A DNA stretch of 64,000 nt from Affinirhizobium lemnae (GCF_022968395.1 NZ_JALJQZ010000012.1:1-64000), one strand, 5' to 3'. Positions 26,888 to 36,453 are shown, counted from the first letter of the stretch. Notes: generated from the letters alone by a model not told the origin. A program made the numbers and translations.

Positions 26888-27496
26888 TCAGGCGTGTCCG
26901 GCGTTGGGAGACAGAAGCTCGGGGCTGACACCCATCGTCGCAAGCGCCCGCTCATATTTGGCATCAAGAGAGCGGTCGAAGATGAGGCTGTCGGTCGCCG
27001 GGCAATTGAGCCAGACATTATTGCCGATCTCCGCTTCCAATTGACCTGGACCCCAGCCGGCATAGCCAAGCAGCATCGTCGCCTTCTGCGGGCCGCGGCC
27101 ATCATAGATGGCGCGCACGATATCCAGCGTCGCGGTGAGCGAGATATCCTCGCTGACAGGAATGGTGCTTTCACTGACATAGTCATCGGAATGAAGCACG
27201 AAGCCCCGCCCGGATTCCACCGGACCGCCACTCAGCACCGGAAAGTCCCGTGTGGATGTGGGAAGCATGATTGCATCACTGGCTTCGATGATCTTGACAT
27301 GCTGCAAAAGCTCCGTGAAGGACACCGCCTGCGCGCGGTTGATAATGAAGCCCATGGCACCCGCCGAGGAATGGGCGCAGATGTAGACCACCGTGCGGGT
27401 GAAATTTCCATCTGCCAGGCACGGCATGGCAATCAGGAACTGACCGTCCAGAAAGCCGCGCTCCCGCTTGTCCTTGATGTGCGAAATCATTGCCAT
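26888..27496 (-). CDS. YqgE/AlgH family protein (UPF0301)
   Basis: This 202-residue protein is of the YqgE/AlgH family (DUF179). Family landmarks are [57 protein letters not shown] and the [16 protein letters not shown] segment. The family is widespread; AlgH has been linked to alginate regulation in Pseudomonas, but the biochemical function is unknown. It is divergent from the DsbD-domain gene at 27664. Confidence 0.9.
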   Translation of the reverse strand: MAMISHIKDKRERGFLDGQFLIAMPCLADGNFTRTVVYICAHSSAGAMGFIINRAQAVSFTELLQHVKIIEASDAIMLPTSTRDFPVLSGGPVESGRGFVLHSDDYVSESTIPVSEDISLTATLDIVRAIYDGRGPQKATMLLGYAGWGPGQLEAEIGNNVWLNCPATDSLIFDRSLDAKYERALATMGVSPELLSPNAGHA

Positions 27497-27663
27497 GATG
27501 CCTCCAGTGTTCGGTTAAACCGGCCCTCGGGGCGGGCGGCGGATGTTTTATTAACACCCTCTCCACCAAGATGGGGCAGGCTGCGCTATCAATCAACCGA
27601 AAATGAAGAGCCTTGTGACGTTGTGACTGGCAAGGCATCAAGTGCTCGACTAAATCTCCGATC

Positions 27664-28503
27664 ATGGCTTCAATACTGAAAACCGGTCTGCGGTTCCAAA
27701 CTCTCTGTCTCGGCCTGCTTGCCACGCTCGCAAGCTTGCTTACGCCTGCCCATGCCGAGATGTCGGACTGGGCGGTGAACGATGGCGGGCGCATGCGCAT
27801 TGTGGCCTTGCCACCGGAGCCCGACGGGACGGTGCGCGGCGCCTTGCAGATCGAACCGCGTCACGGCTGGATTACCTACTGGAAGCAACCGGGACAGGCG
27901 GGCATTCCACCCCAGCTTTCGCTGGCGCCGGACAGCGGCCTGACCCTGACCGACATGAAGTTTCCGGTGCCCAAGCAGTTCGTGGACGGCGACATCCGCG
28001 ATCTTGGTTACGACCATCCCGTGACACTGCCGTTTACGGTCAAGATCACCGATGCGAGCCGTCCGGCGGTCTTCAAGGCTTCCGCGTTCATCGGTCTCTG
28101 CCGCAATATCTGCGTTCCGTTCCAGGCGGAGTTTCAGGTCAACCTGCTCTCCAAGAAACTTCCGCTCGAAGAAAACCTGATCCTTGATGAAGCCACACGC
28201 CATCTGCCGGAAGTACCCTCACCCGATTTTGCGGTGGCAGAATCAAAACTGGGTTCCGATCACAAGAAGCTCAAGCTTTCACTGAAGCTGCCCGAGGGAT
28301 CGCCCCGCCCTGATATCGTGGTGGTGGGACCGGACGGCCACGTACTGCTCGATCAGGAACATGCCAAAACCTCCGGCGGCATCTATTCTGTGGATATGCC
28401 GCTTGGCAAACTGGCCAACAAGCCAATGCAAACCGGACAGGACTGGAGCCTTCTGGTGATTGCAGGCAACAGAGCCATGGAGACCCCGCTTGCCATCGAA
28501 TAG
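27664..28503 (+). CDS. Exported DsbD N-terminal-domain-like protein
   Basis: This 279-residue secreted protein has a signal peptide (residues 1-31, cleavage after AHA). The body resembles the N-terminal immunoglobulin-like domain of DsbD (DsbD-alpha type): HGWITYWKQPGQAGIPPQLSL, VPKQFVDGDIRDLGY and a cysteine pair in the order LCRNICVPF. DsbD-alpha domains relay electrons to periplasmic thiol proteins. The transmembrane and thioredoxin domains of full DsbD are missing, so it would need another membrane reductase. It precedes a peroxiredoxin gene by 52 nt. Confidence 0.8.
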   Translation: MASILKTGLRFQTLCLGLLATLASLLTPAHAEMSDWAVNDGGRMRIVALPPEPDGTVRGALQIEPRHGWITYWKQPGQAGIPPQLSLAPDSGLTLTDMKFPVPKQFVDGDIRDLGYDHPVTLPFTVKITDASRPAVFKASAFIGLCRNICVPFQAEFQVNLLSKKLPLEENLILDEATRHLPEVPSPDFAVAESKLGSDHKKLKLSLKLPEGSPRPDIVVVGPDGHVLLDQEHAKTSGGIYSVDMPLGKLANKPMQTGQDWSLLVIAGNRAMETPLAIE

Positions 28504-28555
28504 GCGGGCTCTATAGTGCGGCGCATTCCTATCAACCGCACGAAGGACAAAAGCT

Positions 28556-29041
28556 ATGACGATTGCTGAAGGCGATACCCTGCCGCAGGCCAAGTTCAAG
28601 GAAAAGACCGCTGACGGCCCGATCGAGGTCACGACAGACGAGTTGTTCAAGGGCAAGAAGGTCGTCCTTTTCGCGGTTCCGGGCGCCTTTACCCCCACCT
28701 GCTCGCTCAACCATCTGCCGGGCTATCTTGAAAATCGCGATGCGCTGCTGGAGCGTGGCGTGGATGAGATCGCGGTCGTTGCCGTCAACGATTTCTTCGT
28801 GATGGGTGCCTGGGCTGAAAAGACCGGCGGCACCGGCAAGATCCGCTTCCTGTCGGATTGGGATGCCAGCTTTACCAAGGCCATCGGCCTTGAGCTGGAT
28901 GCATCCGGCGCCGGCCTCGGCATTCGTTCCAAGCGCTATTCCATGCTGGTGGAAGACGGCGTTGTGAAGTCGCTCAACATCGAGGAATCACCCGGTCAGG
29001 CAACCGTGTCTGGCGCTGCGGCGATGCTGGAACGCCTGTAA
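28556..29041 (+). CDS. Peroxiredoxin (Prx5/AhpC-TSA redoxin type)
   Basis: This 161-residue peroxidase has the peroxidatic cysteine C49 in PGAFTPTCS. Length and sequence (LPGYLENRDALLERGVDEIAVVAVNDFFVMGAWAEKTG) fit the Prx5 group, which reduces hydroperoxides with glutaredoxin/glutathione or thioredoxin. No glutaredoxin domain is fused. It follows the DsbD-domain gene and ends at a strong terminator (29063-29093). Confidence 0.9.
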   Translation: MTIAEGDTLPQAKFKEKTADGPIEVTTDELFKGKKVVLFAVPGAFTPTCSLNHLPGYLENRDALLERGVDEIAVVAVNDFFVMGAWAEKTGGTGKIRFLSDWDASFTKAIGLELDASGAGLGIRSKRYSMLVEDGVVKSLNIEESPGQATVSGAAAMLERL

Positions 29042-29062
29042 TCTCACTATTCTGCGCTGAGG

Positions 29063-29093
29063 AGCGGCCTCCACCCGGAGGCCGCTTTTTTTA
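29063..29093 (+). terminator. Intrinsic terminator after the peroxiredoxin gene
   Basis: AGCGGCCTCC (29063-29072) pairs perfectly with GGAGGCCGCT (29077-29086) around ACCC, followed by a run of seven T. It is a textbook rho-independent terminator. Confidence 0.9.
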
Positions 29094-29149
29094 TTGCGAT
29101 CACGTCACCCATTTCGCCATGCACACCTTGCCCTTATTCTGCCATTTTT

Positions 29150-29179
29150 GTTATAACATAACCGTAATGTCATAACATT
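29150..29179. promoter_or_regulatory. Zur-like operator upstream of the zinc importer genes
   Basis: GTTATAACATAAC (29150-29162) is a palindrome of GTTAT and ATAAC halves, close to the alphaproteobacterial Zur box GTTATA-N-TATAAC. A second palindrome AATGT-CATA-ACATT follows at 29166-29179. The pair ends 12 nt before the small ORF start at 29192 and upstream of aztA-like. Zinc-responsive repression is inferred from the site and the genes. Confidence 0.6.
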
Positions 29180-29191
29180 CATGAGGCGCGG

Positions 29192-29314
29192 ATGCGCAAC
29201 TCCCTGTTTTTCATCGATCTCCTCCAGCGCTCCGCGCTTGTTCGTCTACTCGGCGTCGGTGTCGTGCTGGCCCTCCTGTGGCTGGCAATCCACTGGGCGA
29301 TTTCGCTGCCATGA
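29192..29314 (+). CDS. 40-residue single-pass membrane peptide leading the zinc operon
   Basis: ATG at 29192, preceded by an AGG ribosome site, opens a 40-codon frame. The peptide has a short polar start (MRNSLFFIDLLQRS) and one hydrophobic helix (LVRLLGVGVVLALLWLAIHW) ending SLP. Its stop overlaps the aztA start as ATGA, a strong sign that it is translated and coupled. It lies between the Zur-like operator and the ATPase gene. It may be a small accessory subunit of the transporter or a coupling leader peptide. I do not recognise a family. Confidence 0.6.
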   Translation: MRNSLFFIDLLQRSALVRLLGVGVVLALLWLAIHWAISLP

Positions 29315-30051
29315 GGACGCCCGCCGTTTCGCTTTCGAACCTTACGGTCACCTACGACCGGCATCCGGCGGTTCATCATGTGAACGGTCAGATTGCTGAA
29401 GGCAGCCTGACTGCCATTGCGGGGCCGAATGGAGCGGGCAAATCCACGCTTCTGAAGGCGATCATTGGCGAGTTACGGCCCGCCGAGGGACGGATTGAGC
29501 ATGGTTTGCGTCGTACGGAAATCGGCTATCTGCCGCAGGCCGCAGAGATAAACCGTCGTTTTCCCATTTCTGTTCTGGATACGGTTCTGCTGGGTACCTG
29601 GAAGAATACCGGCGCCTTTGGCGGCGTGAGCGGCAAGGATCGAGCGGATGCGATGCACGCCTTGCAGGCCGTCGGTCTTCAGGGTTTTGAGCGCCGCTCC
29701 ATTGGCTCGCTTTCAGCGGGGCAGTTTCAGCGCGTGCTGTTTGCCCGCCTGCTGGTGCAGGATGCAAAGGTCATTCTGCTGGATGAGCCGTTCACCGCCA
29801 TTGATGCACGCACCACCCGCGATCTTCTGGAGATCGTGCGGAACTGGCATGGCGAGGGCCGCACAGTGGTGGCCGTGCTTCATGATTTCGAGCAGGTGCG
29901 GCAGCATTTTCCTGAAACGCTGCTGATTGCCCGTGAACTGATCGCCTGGGGGCCGACGATCGAGGTGATGTCTGTCGCCAATCTTTCCCGCGCACGTGCC
30001 ATGGCCGAACGTTGGGATGAGAACGCCGCCGTCTGCGAGGACGCCGCATGA
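29311..30051 (+). CDS. aztA: Zinc/metal ABC transporter ATP-binding protein (AztA/ZnuC-like)
   Basis: This 246-residue ABC ATPase has Walker A GPNGAGKST, Q-loop LPQAAEINRRF, signature LSAGQFQRV, Walker B VILLDEPFTAID and the switch histidine in VAVLHDFEQV. The start TVTYDRHPAVHHVNG resembles AztA of the AztABC zinc importers more than ZnuC of enterobacteria. It would power import through the permease encoded next, with which it overlaps by 4 nt. Gene order ATPase-permease-binding protein agrees with azt. Manganese as substrate cannot be excluded, but the Zur-like site favours zinc. Confidence 0.8.
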   Translation: MRTPAVSLSNLTVTYDRHPAVHHVNGQIAEGSLTAIAGPNGAGKSTLLKAIIGELRPAEGRIEHGLRRTEIGYLPQAAEINRRFPISVLDTVLLGTWKNTGAFGGVSGKDRADAMHALQAVGLQGFERRSIGSLSAGQFQRVLFARLLVQDAKVILLDEPFTAIDARTTRDLLEIVRNWHGEGRTVVAVLHDFEQVRQHFPETLLIARELIAWGPTIEVMSVANLSRARAMAERWDENAAVCEDAA

Positions 30052-30920
30052 CCGCCTATGACATCTTCATCGCGCCGATGATGGATTACGGCTTCATGCG
30101 CAGGGCCTTGGTGGCATGCCTGTGTCTGGCGCTGGGATCCGGCCCGATCGGCGTCTTCCTCATGATGCGCCGCATGAGCCTGATGGGCGATGCCTTAAGC
30201 CACGCCGTGCTGCCGGGAGCAGCCATCGGCTATCTCGTCGCCGGCTCCCTATCGCTGACGGCCATGGGGCTCGGCGGATTGATTGCCGGGCTTTCCGTCG
30301 CTGTTCTTGCGGGCATCGTCAGCCGTTTCACAAACCTCGCGGAAGATGCGAGCTTTGCCAGTTTCTACCTCACGTCACTGGCGCTGGGCGTGCTGATCGT
30401 TTCCTTGCGCGGCTCCAACATCGATCTTCTGCATGTGCTGTTCGGCACCATTCTCGCGATCGACGAAGAGGCTCTGATCCAGATCGGCCTGATCACCTCG
30501 CTGACACTGCTCGTGATCGCAGCGATCTATCGCCCGCTGGTCGCTGAATGCTTCGACCCCGGCTTTCTGAAAGCGGTCGGTGGGCGCGGCCCACTCTATC
30601 ACTACATCTTCCTGTTGATGGTGGTGCTGAACCTCGTCGCCAGCTTCCAGGCGCTCGGCACGCTGATGGCGGTGGGCCTGATGATGTTGCCCGCCGCAAC
30701 GGCCCAACTCTGGGCGCGCACCCTGTCCACCATGCTTCTCATCGCCTTCGGCTCGGCGCTGGTTTCAGGATATGTGGGCCTGATCGCCTCCTATCATCTG
30801 GAACTGGCATCCGGCCCGACCATCATCATGACGGCGGCCTGTCTTTACGGCTGCTCCATTCTCGTTGCGCCCTCCGGCATCATGCGGCGCTTCTTTCCCC
30901 TCCCTCACCTCAAAGGCTAA
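30048..30920 (+). CDS. aztB: Zinc/metal ABC transporter permease (AztB/ZnuB-like)
   Basis: This 290-residue inner-membrane permease of the ABC-3 family has about eight helices. The family segment GPIGVFLMMRRMSLMGDALSHAVLPGAAIGY follows the first helix, and the C-terminal part ALGTLMAVGLMMLPAATAQLWA is also typical. It forms the channel that accepts metal from the binding protein encoded next. It starts inside the ATPase stop codon (ATGA). Confidence 0.85.
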   Translation: MTAYDIFIAPMMDYGFMRRALVACLCLALGSGPIGVFLMMRRMSLMGDALSHAVLPGAAIGYLVAGSLSLTAMGLGGLIAGLSVAVLAGIVSRFTNLAEDASFASFYLTSLALGVLIVSLRGSNIDLLHVLFGTILAIDEEALIQIGLITSLTLLVIAAIYRPLVAECFDPGFLKAVGGRGPLYHYIFLLMVVLNLVASFQALGTLMAVGLMMLPAATAQLWARTLSTMLLIAFGSALVSGYVGLIASYHLELASGPTIIMTAACLYGCSILVAPSGIMRRFFPLPHLKG

Positions 30921-30936
30921 CCCAGGAGCATTGTCC

Positions 30937-31833
30937 ATGTCTTCCCGCCTGCTGTTTCTCTCCGCTGCCATACCCGCCATCATGGCCTTCACCGCACCTG
31001 TCTCCGCTGCCGAACTAAAGGCCGTTGCCAGTTTCACGGTTCTTGCCGACATCGTTCATCAGGTTGGCGGCGACAAGGTACAGGTTTCCACGCTTGTGGG
31101 TCCGGATGGCGACCCCCATGAATTCGAGCCGACACCTGCCAATGCCAAGGCGCTGAAGGCGGCGGATGTGGTGTTCGTCAGTGGCGAAGGGCTGGAAGGC
31201 TGGATGGACCGCCTGATTTCCGCATCGGGTTTCAAGGGCAAGCCGGTGGTCGCTTCGGAAGGCGTGAACACGCGCACCATGGACGAGGATGGCAAGACGG
31301 TGACCGATCCGCATGTCTGGAACAGCCCGGTCAATGTGAAAGTCTGGGTCGCCAATATCGAAAAGGCACTTTCCGCAGCCGATCCGGCAGATGCTGCAAC
31401 CTTCAAGGCCAATGCGGAGGCCTACAGCAAGAAGCTGGACGAGTTGAACGCCTACGCCCATTCCAAGCTGGACAAGATCCCGCAGGAGCAGCGCAAGGTG
31501 CTGACCAGCCATGATGCGTTTGGCTATTTCGGACGTGAGTACAAGGTCAGTTTCCTGGCGCCGCTGGGTGTTTCCACCGAAACGGAAGCCTCTGCCGCTG
31601 ACGTGGCCAAGCTGATCGAGCAGATCAAGGCCGAAAAGGTGAAGACCTACTTCTTCGAAAACTCCAACGATCCGCGGCTGGTCAAGCAGGTGGCCAAGGC
31701 GACGGGCGCAAAGCCCGGCGGCGAGCTCTATGTCGAGTCTCTTTCCAAGCCGAAGGGGCCCGCCTCCACCTATGAGAAGATGTTCCGCTTTAATGTGGAC
31801 CAGATGGCCGCTGCCATGGAGAAGGCAAGCTGA
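30937..31833 (+). CDS. aztC: Zinc/metal ABC transporter substrate-binding protein (AztC/ZnuA-like)
   Basis: This 298-residue periplasmic binding protein of cluster A-I has a signal peptide (residues 1-25, cleavage after VSAA). Metal ligands are visible: H61 in GDPHEFEPT, a histidine in TDPHVWNSP, a histidine in TSHDAFGYFGREY and an acidic ligand in ENSNDPRLVKQV. The His-rich loop of ZnuA is absent, as in AztC. AGGAG lies 8 nt before the ATG at 30937. No AztD-type metallochaperone gene follows. Confidence 0.85.
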   Translation: MSSRLLFLSAAIPAIMAFTAPVSAAELKAVASFTVLADIVHQVGGDKVQVSTLVGPDGDPHEFEPTPANAKALKAADVVFVSGEGLEGWMDRLISASGFKGKPVVASEGVNTRTMDEDGKTVTDPHVWNSPVNVKVWVANIEKALSAADPADAATFKANAEAYSKKLDELNAYAHSKLDKIPQEQRKVLTSHDAFGYFGREYKVSFLAPLGVSTETEASAADVAKLIEQIKAEKVKTYFFENSNDPRLVKQVAKATGAKPGGELYVESLSKPKGPASTYEKMFRFNVDQMAAAMEKAS

Positions 31834-31929
31834 CCGTCACACAGATCCGGCGGAACCTGCCTCCCCCTCACTTGGCAGGTCACCGGTTGAATGAGGGGGC
31901 TTGCCCAGTTCCCTCATTCTCTTATTTTT

Positions 31930-32238
31930 TCAAGTCTCGAAATCGAAAACCATCAGTCCGGCGAGACCGCCATCGCAAGCCGCCACAAGGCGATCACCGA
32001 CCGCAACATGCTCCGGATGAACCAGATAGGCGTCACGTGCATCGGCGTTTTCAAACGTGACAACAAAGCCATCACGAAAACCGCCGTTCAGGCCTTCCGG
32101 CGAGACGTTCGGTCCATGCTGGATCTCAAGGATGCCCGGGATGCGTTCTTTCAAGGCCGCAAGCGCCTCGAAAAGCGCCGCCTTTTCCTCTGTTGGCAAC
32201 GAGGCTTTGAGACGCAGAAATACACAGTGCAGGATCAT
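31930..32238 (-). CDS. Dabb (stress-responsive alpha/beta barrel) domain protein
   Basis: This 102-residue protein of the Dabb family starts MILHCVFLRLKASLP and has the family's VSPEGLNGGFRDGFVVTFENADARDAYLVHPEHVAV stretch. Members form dimeric ferredoxin-like barrels; some are enzymes, but most bacterial ones are uncharacterised. ATG at 32238 follows GGAGGGG at good spacing. It is downstream of rnhA and may share its transcript. Confidence 0.85.
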   Translation of the reverse strand: MILHCVFLRLKASLPTEEKAALFEALAALKERIPGILEIQHGPNVSPEGLNGGFRDGFVVTFENADARDAYLVHPEHVAVGDRLVAACDGGLAGLMVFDFET

Positions 32239-32284
32239 GCCGTCCCCTCCCATTTATGGCTTTCTTGCGTTGATCCAGGCCGGT

Positions 32285-32725
32285 TCATCGCTTCTTGAAA
32301 GGCTCCATGCCGAGCCTTGCCAGTTCGTCCGCCCGTTCGTTTTCCGGGTGACCGGCATGGCCCTTCACCCAGTGCCATTTCACCTTGTGCCGCTGGTTGG
32401 CGACATCGAGTTCCTGCCAAAGCTCACCATTCTTGACCGGCTTCTTGTCCGCCGTCTTCCAGCCGTTCTTCTTCCAGCCGAAGATCCACTTGGAAATACC
32501 GTCCATCACATATTTGCTATCGGTATGAAGATCGACCTCGCATGGGGTCTTCAGCGCATTCAGCGCGCTGATCGCCGCCAGCAATTCCATGCGGTTATTG
32601 GTGGTTTCCGGCTCACCGCCGTAGAGTTCCTTTTCATTCTCCCCGTAGCGGAGAATGGCACCCCACCCCCCCGGCCCCGGATTTCCCGAACAGGCCCCAT
32701 CGGTAAAGATCTGCACCTGTTTCAT
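32285..32725 (-). CDS. rnhA: Ribonuclease HI
   Basis: RNase HI cuts the RNA strand of RNA-DNA hybrids. The 146-residue protein has the catalytic carboxylates D9 ([16 protein letters not shown]), E47 ([10 protein letters not shown]), D69 (LHTDSKYV) and the late aspartate in [11 protein letters not shown], plus the basic handle [20 protein letters not shown]. The ATG at 32725 overlaps the thrB stop by 4 nt, so the two are coupled. This thrB-rnhA arrangement is common in alphaproteobacteria. Confidence 0.96.
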   Translation of the reverse strand: MKQVQIFTDGACSGNPGPGGWGAILRYGENEKELYGGEPETTNNRMELLAAISALNALKTPCEVDLHTDSKYVMDGISKWIFGWKKNGWKTADKKPVKNGELWQELDVANQRHKVKWHWVKGHAGHPENERADELARLGMEPFKKR

Positions 32726-33693
32726 GCTGCAGGCTCCAGCCCATATTCGGATGCAGCATCGATCTTCCTGTGAAAACGAGATTTTCGTAAATATTCGATC
32801 GGATCTTTCTTGACCACCAAAGCGCCCTCCGGTGTCGTCAGCCAGTCGTAAAGCCGCGTCAGGAAGAAGCGTAGCGCCGAGCCCCGGCACAGAATTGGCA
32901 GAGCCGCAATTTCTTCCTGGCTCAGCGGACGAACGGACTGATAACCGGCGAGAAGCGCGCTGCCTTTGGCGAAATTATAGGCTCCATCCGGCTGGAAGCA
33001 CCAGGCATTGAGGCAAATAGAGACGTCATAGGCCAAAAGATCATTGCAGGCGAAATAGAAATCAATCAGTCCCGACAGCCGATCGGACAGGAAGAAGACA
33101 TTGTCCTGAAACAGATCAGCATGGATCACGCCCTGCGGTAGATCCTGCGGCCAGTGGCTGACCAGATAGTCCAACTCACCGCCGATTTCCTGCTGGAGGC
33201 CTGGAAGAACCTCATCGGCGCGTGGGGCGGCCTTGGCCCAGAGGTCCCGCCAGCCATTCACCGAAAGCGCATTGCGACGGGGAACCGAAAAATCGGCTGC
33301 TGCCAGATGCATCTGCGCAAGTGCTACGCCGACAGCATGACAATGATGGGCTTCCGGCTTACGCAGCCACATGCCTTCTAGGAAGGAAATGAGCGCCGCC
33401 GGGCGACCCGACAGTTGACCACAAATTTTGCCATCATGACGCGGCAGCGGCAGCGGGCAATTCAGGCCCTTCTGAGCAAGATGCTGCATCAGCCCGAGAA
33501 AGAACGGCAGATCGCCTGCATCAACACGCTTTTCGTACAGCGTCAGGATCAGTGGATCCTTGGTGGTATGCAGCAAGAAGTTGGAGTTCTCGACGCCCTC
33601 TGCAATCCCCTTGTAGGAGGTCAGTTCGCCCACATCGTATTCGCTGAGGAAGTTGCGAAGGTCGTTTTCGGTAATGTCAGTATAGACAGCCAA
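32722..33693 (-). CDS. thrB: Homoserine kinase (APH-fold type)
   Basis: This 323-residue homoserine kinase is of the aminoglycoside-phosphotransferase fold used by alphaproteobacteria, not the GHMP fold. The start is [36 protein letters not shown]. The catalytic loop [15 protein letters not shown] and the metal site [19 protein letters not shown] follow. It phosphorylates homoserine, giving the substrate of ThrC (encoded at 18093). ispH lies upstream beyond a VanZ-like gene, as in many rhizobia. Confidence 0.93.
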   Translation of the reverse strand: MAVYTDITENDLRNFLSEYDVGELTSYKGIAEGVENSNFLLHTTKDPLILTLYEKRVDAGDLPFFLGLMQHLAQKGLNCPLPLPRHDGKICGQLSGRPAALISFLEGMWLRKPEAHHCHAVGVALAQMHLAAADFSVPRRNALSVNGWRDLWAKAAPRADEVLPGLQQEIGGELDYLVSHWPQDLPQGVIHADLFQDNVFFLSDRLSGLIDFYFACNDLLAYDVSICLNAWCFQPDGAYNFAKGSALLAGYQSVRPLSQEEIAALPILCRGSALRFFLTRLYDWLTTPEGALVVKKDPIEYLRKSRFHRKIDAASEYGLEPAA

Positions 33694-33797
33694 GAGCTCT
33701 GGTCCTGCTTTCGATCATGTGTTGAACATCAGATACACAGCAGGATGGCCCAATGGCTAGTGCCGCGGGCGCGTCAGGCACAGGAATTCTATCGGGC

Positions 33798-34145
33798 CTA
33801 CTTCGGCCTTGATGGGCGATAGCGGTTGATCAGCCATCCGACAACCAGGCCAAGGGCCGCACCCGCTGCCTTGATAAGAGCGTCATGCACTTCCGGATGA
33901 CGTGTCGGCTGCAGATATTGAAGCAGTTCAATGGCAAAGGCGGAGGCAATGATGCAGGCCGTCGAAATCAGGAAATAGCGCGGATAGGCCACGACGAAAA
34001 GGGAAGAGAGTAACGTAAATGCCAGCGCACGGTCTACATTCACCGGCAGAAAATCATGCGGACGCAGACCGATCGGCGAAACAGTTGCAAAAATAATGAA
34101 GGCAAGGGTCGACCACGCCAATATCTTGAAGAGCTTTTCCAACAT
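33798..34145 (-). CDS. VanZ-like membrane protein
   Basis: This membrane protein has about 115 residues and four helices, with VanZ-type features: VSPIGLRPH after the first helix, the AFAIELLQYLQPTRHPEVHDALIKAAGAALG motif and a last helix ending in basic residues. VanZ relatives occur near glycan and resistance genes; the biochemical function is unknown. ATG at 34145 gives a clean first helix. It stands between ispH and thrB. Confidence 0.75.
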   Translation of the reverse strand: MLEKLFKILAWSTLAFIIFATVSPIGLRPHDFLPVNVDRALAFTLLSSLFVVAYPRYFLISTACIIASAFAIELLQYLQPTRHPEVHDALIKAAGAALGLVVGWLINRYRPSRPK

Positions 34146-34254
34146 GGTTCCGTGCTGGCTGATGTTGTATGAGCGTTTAGTGACGGAAACCTGTGGCCAA
34201 GTAAAGGCGGAAGATGCGACAACGTTAATCGCAAGACTTGCGCCAGATCGCAGC

Positions 34255-35259
34255 TCACCCATTCACCCAGGCCATATCCTCGCGGGTCAGCTCGATATCG
34301 CGAAGCTCGCGGTTGACCAGGAAATGTTCGTTTTCTTCCGTTGTGATCGCCAATTCGACACTGGCATCGAAACGCTCCCGGAAGGCTTCGATAATTTCGT
34401 CGACAATGACTTCCGGAGCCGAGGCACCGGCGGAAATGCCGAGCGTGCCTATCGTGCCGATGCTATCCCAATCAATTTCGGAGGCCCGCTGAACCAGCAG
34501 GGACCGCGTGGCCCCTGCCCGCAGAGCAACTTCCACCAGCCGCTTCGAATTGGATGAATTCGGAGCACCGACCACGATGAAAAGATCGCAACCGGGTGCG
34601 GCCTGCTTCACGGCTTCCTGCCGGTTGGTGGTGGCATAGCAGATGCTGTCTGCGGAGGGTGCCGTCAGATTTGGAAAACGCTCCTGCAGTTTCGCGATAA
34701 CGCCCGCCGTATCATCCACCGACAGCGTTGTCTGCGTCACATAGCCCAGATTATCCGGGTCCGATGGCTGGTAAAGTTCGGCATCCTCCACGGTCTCGAT
34801 AAGTGACACTGTGCCTTCCGGCAGTTGCCCCATCGTGCCGATGACTTCAGGATGACCCGCATGGCCGATCAGTACGACGTGACGGCCAAGCCTCTGGTGG
34901 CGCATGGCCTGCTTGTGCACCTTAGACACCAGCGGACAGGTGGCATCCAGATAAAAGAGACTGCGCGATTGCGCATCTTCCGGCACGGATTTCGGCACGC
35001 CATGGGCGGAAAAGACCACGGGCTGATCCCGATGTTCCGCCGGGATCTCGTTCAGTTCCTCGACGAAAATCGCGCCCTTTGCCTCAAGCCCTTCGACCAC
35101 ATAGCGATTATGGACGATTTCATGGCGCACATAGACCGGGGCGCCATACCGCTTGAGGGCCAGAACCACGATCTGGATTGCCCGATCCACCCCGGCGCAG
35201 AAGCCGCGCGGGCCGCACAGGCGGATCGTTAGCGGGGGACGGGAAACCTGCATGTTCAT
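34255..35259 (-). CDS. ispH: 4-hydroxy-3-methylbut-2-enyl diphosphate reductase
   Basis: IspH makes the last step of the MEP isoprenoid pathway, yielding IPP and DMAPP from HMBPP. The 334-residue protein has the three 4Fe-4S cysteines in [12 protein letters not shown] (C21), [11 protein letters not shown] and [12 protein letters not shown], and the ending REDMAWVNG. It heads a minus-strand group with VanZ-like, thrB and rnhA. The DUF1304 gene lies 8 nt upstream on the same strand. Confidence 0.96.
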   Translation of the reverse strand: MNMQVSRPPLTIRLCGPRGFCAGVDRAIQIVVLALKRYGAPVYVRHEIVHNRYVVEGLEAKGAIFVEELNEIPAEHRDQPVVFSAHGVPKSVPEDAQSRSLFYLDATCPLVSKVHKQAMRHQRLGRHVVLIGHAGHPEVIGTMGQLPEGTVSLIETVEDAELYQPSDPDNLGYVTQTTLSVDDTAGVIAKLQERFPNLTAPSADSICYATTNRQEAVKQAAPGCDLFIVVGAPNSSNSKRLVEVALRAGATRSLLVQRASEIDWDSIGTIGTLGISAGASAPEVIVDEIIEAFRERFDASVELAITTEENEHFLVNRELRDIELTREDMAWVNG

Positions 35260-35267
35260 CGATAAAC

Positions 35268-35633
35268 CTAGCCAGCAACCAGCACAAAAATCAGGGCAAT
35301 GGCCGCCGGAAGCGCCTGAATGACGAAGATCTTCCGGGAGGCCGTTGCCCCACCATATAGGCCAGCGACCAGCACACAGCCAATGAAAAATAGCTTGAGC
35401 TGATAGGCAACGCCAGCATCGGGATGGACAAGCGCCCAGATGAGCCCTGCGGCCAGGAAGCCGTTATAGAGACCCTGGTTAGCCGCCATGACCTTTGTTG
35501 CTTCTGCCCGCTCGGGCGTCAGGCCAAAGGCCTTTCGTCCCCTGGGCTTGGTCCAGAGAAACATTTCGAGCACAAGAATGTAGATGTGCTCAAGCGCAAC
35601 CAGCGCAACCAGAATACTTGCAATAACAGACAT
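35268..35633 (-). CDS. DUF1304 membrane protein
   Basis: This 121-residue protein has four predicted transmembrane helices and the DUF1304 pattern: [43 protein letters not shown] and [21 protein letters not shown]. The family has no known function. It ends 8 nt before ispH. Confidence 0.85.
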   Translation of the reverse strand: MSVIASILVALVALEHIYILVLEMFLWTKPRGRKAFGLTPERAEATKVMAANQGLYNGFLAAGLIWALVHPDAGVAYQLKLFFIGCVLVAGLYGGATASRKIFVIQALPAAIALIFVLVAG

Positions 35634-35706
35634 TCAAAAATCCCCCTCTTAAAACAATGATATGCAACACCGCGATTGCCATTCACCGGCCAGTCGGCTC
35701 ATCCTT

Positions 35707-36453
35707 TCAACGACGGAACACCATGGCAAGCGAGACCCCGACAAGCGCCGCGGCAAGGCCGTACCAGGTAACCGCATATTGCAGATGGTTGTTCGGCAAC
35801 TCGAACTGCGTGACGCCCGCTTTCGGCCAGCCGCCCGGGGGCTGCACGGCATCATCCGCATCGACGAAGAAGGGCACCACGTTTACCGGATCAAGGTTCG
35901 TGGACCGCACCATGGCCGTCCAGTCCTTCCAGTAGAAGATGTTCTTCTGCAGATCGTTATCCGGCACAAGCGAGGATGGCTTCCCCTCCAATCGGTTGCG
36001 GAGGTAACCGGTCAATGCGACCGTCCCATTCACCTCTCCCGCCTGCCGCTTGTCCGCCTGCTTCAGATCATAGGGCACGAACCCCCGGTTGACGAAGAGC
36101 TCCCGCCCGTCGGCCAGTCGCAGCGGCGTGTAGACATAAAAGCCCGTGCGGCCAGCATCCGTGGCAAAGAAATGCCGCTCCTTGGTGTGATCGAAGACAC
36201 CTTCGACACGCACGCGCAGATATTCCTGATCCCGCCCGGTTTTCAGCGCCGTCTCGGCGTCGACCAGTTCGACCGGCGCCGCCTGACGGCGGGCCTCCAT
36301 TTGCGCCAGCAACTGCTCTTTCCAGTGAAGGCGCTGGACCTGCCAGGTGCCGAGCGACAACAGGATGGTGAGCGCGGCCAGAACCAGCGCGACCGAGACG
36401 AGCTTGCGAAAAGGCGACATGCGGTGCGGCGGCGAAGGGGACTGATCAGCCAC
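35707..36453 (-). CDS. SURF1 family cytochrome oxidase assembly protein
   Basis: This 248-residue SURF1/Shy1 protein has one N-terminal and one C-terminal transmembrane helix around a periplasmic domain. The family motifs are LGTWQVQRLHWKEQLLAQM near the start and QYAVTWYGLAAALVGVSLAM at the end, with VNRGFVPYDLK in the middle. SURF1 supplies heme a to subunit I of aa3 oxidases. It overlaps the DUF983 gene by 8 nt and follows the cta genes, consistent with its role. Confidence 0.93.
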   Translation of the reverse strand: MADQSPSPPHRMSPFRKLVSVALVLAALTILLSLGTWQVQRLHWKEQLLAQMEARRQAAPVELVDAETALKTGRDQEYLRVRVEGVFDHTKERHFFATDAGRTGFYVYTPLRLADGRELFVNRGFVPYDLKQADKRQAGEVNGTVALTGYLRNRLEGKPSSLVPDNDLQKNIFYWKDWTAMVRSTNLDPVNVVPFFVDADDAVQPPGGWPKAGVTQFELPNNHLQYAVTWYGLAAALVGVSLAMVFRR

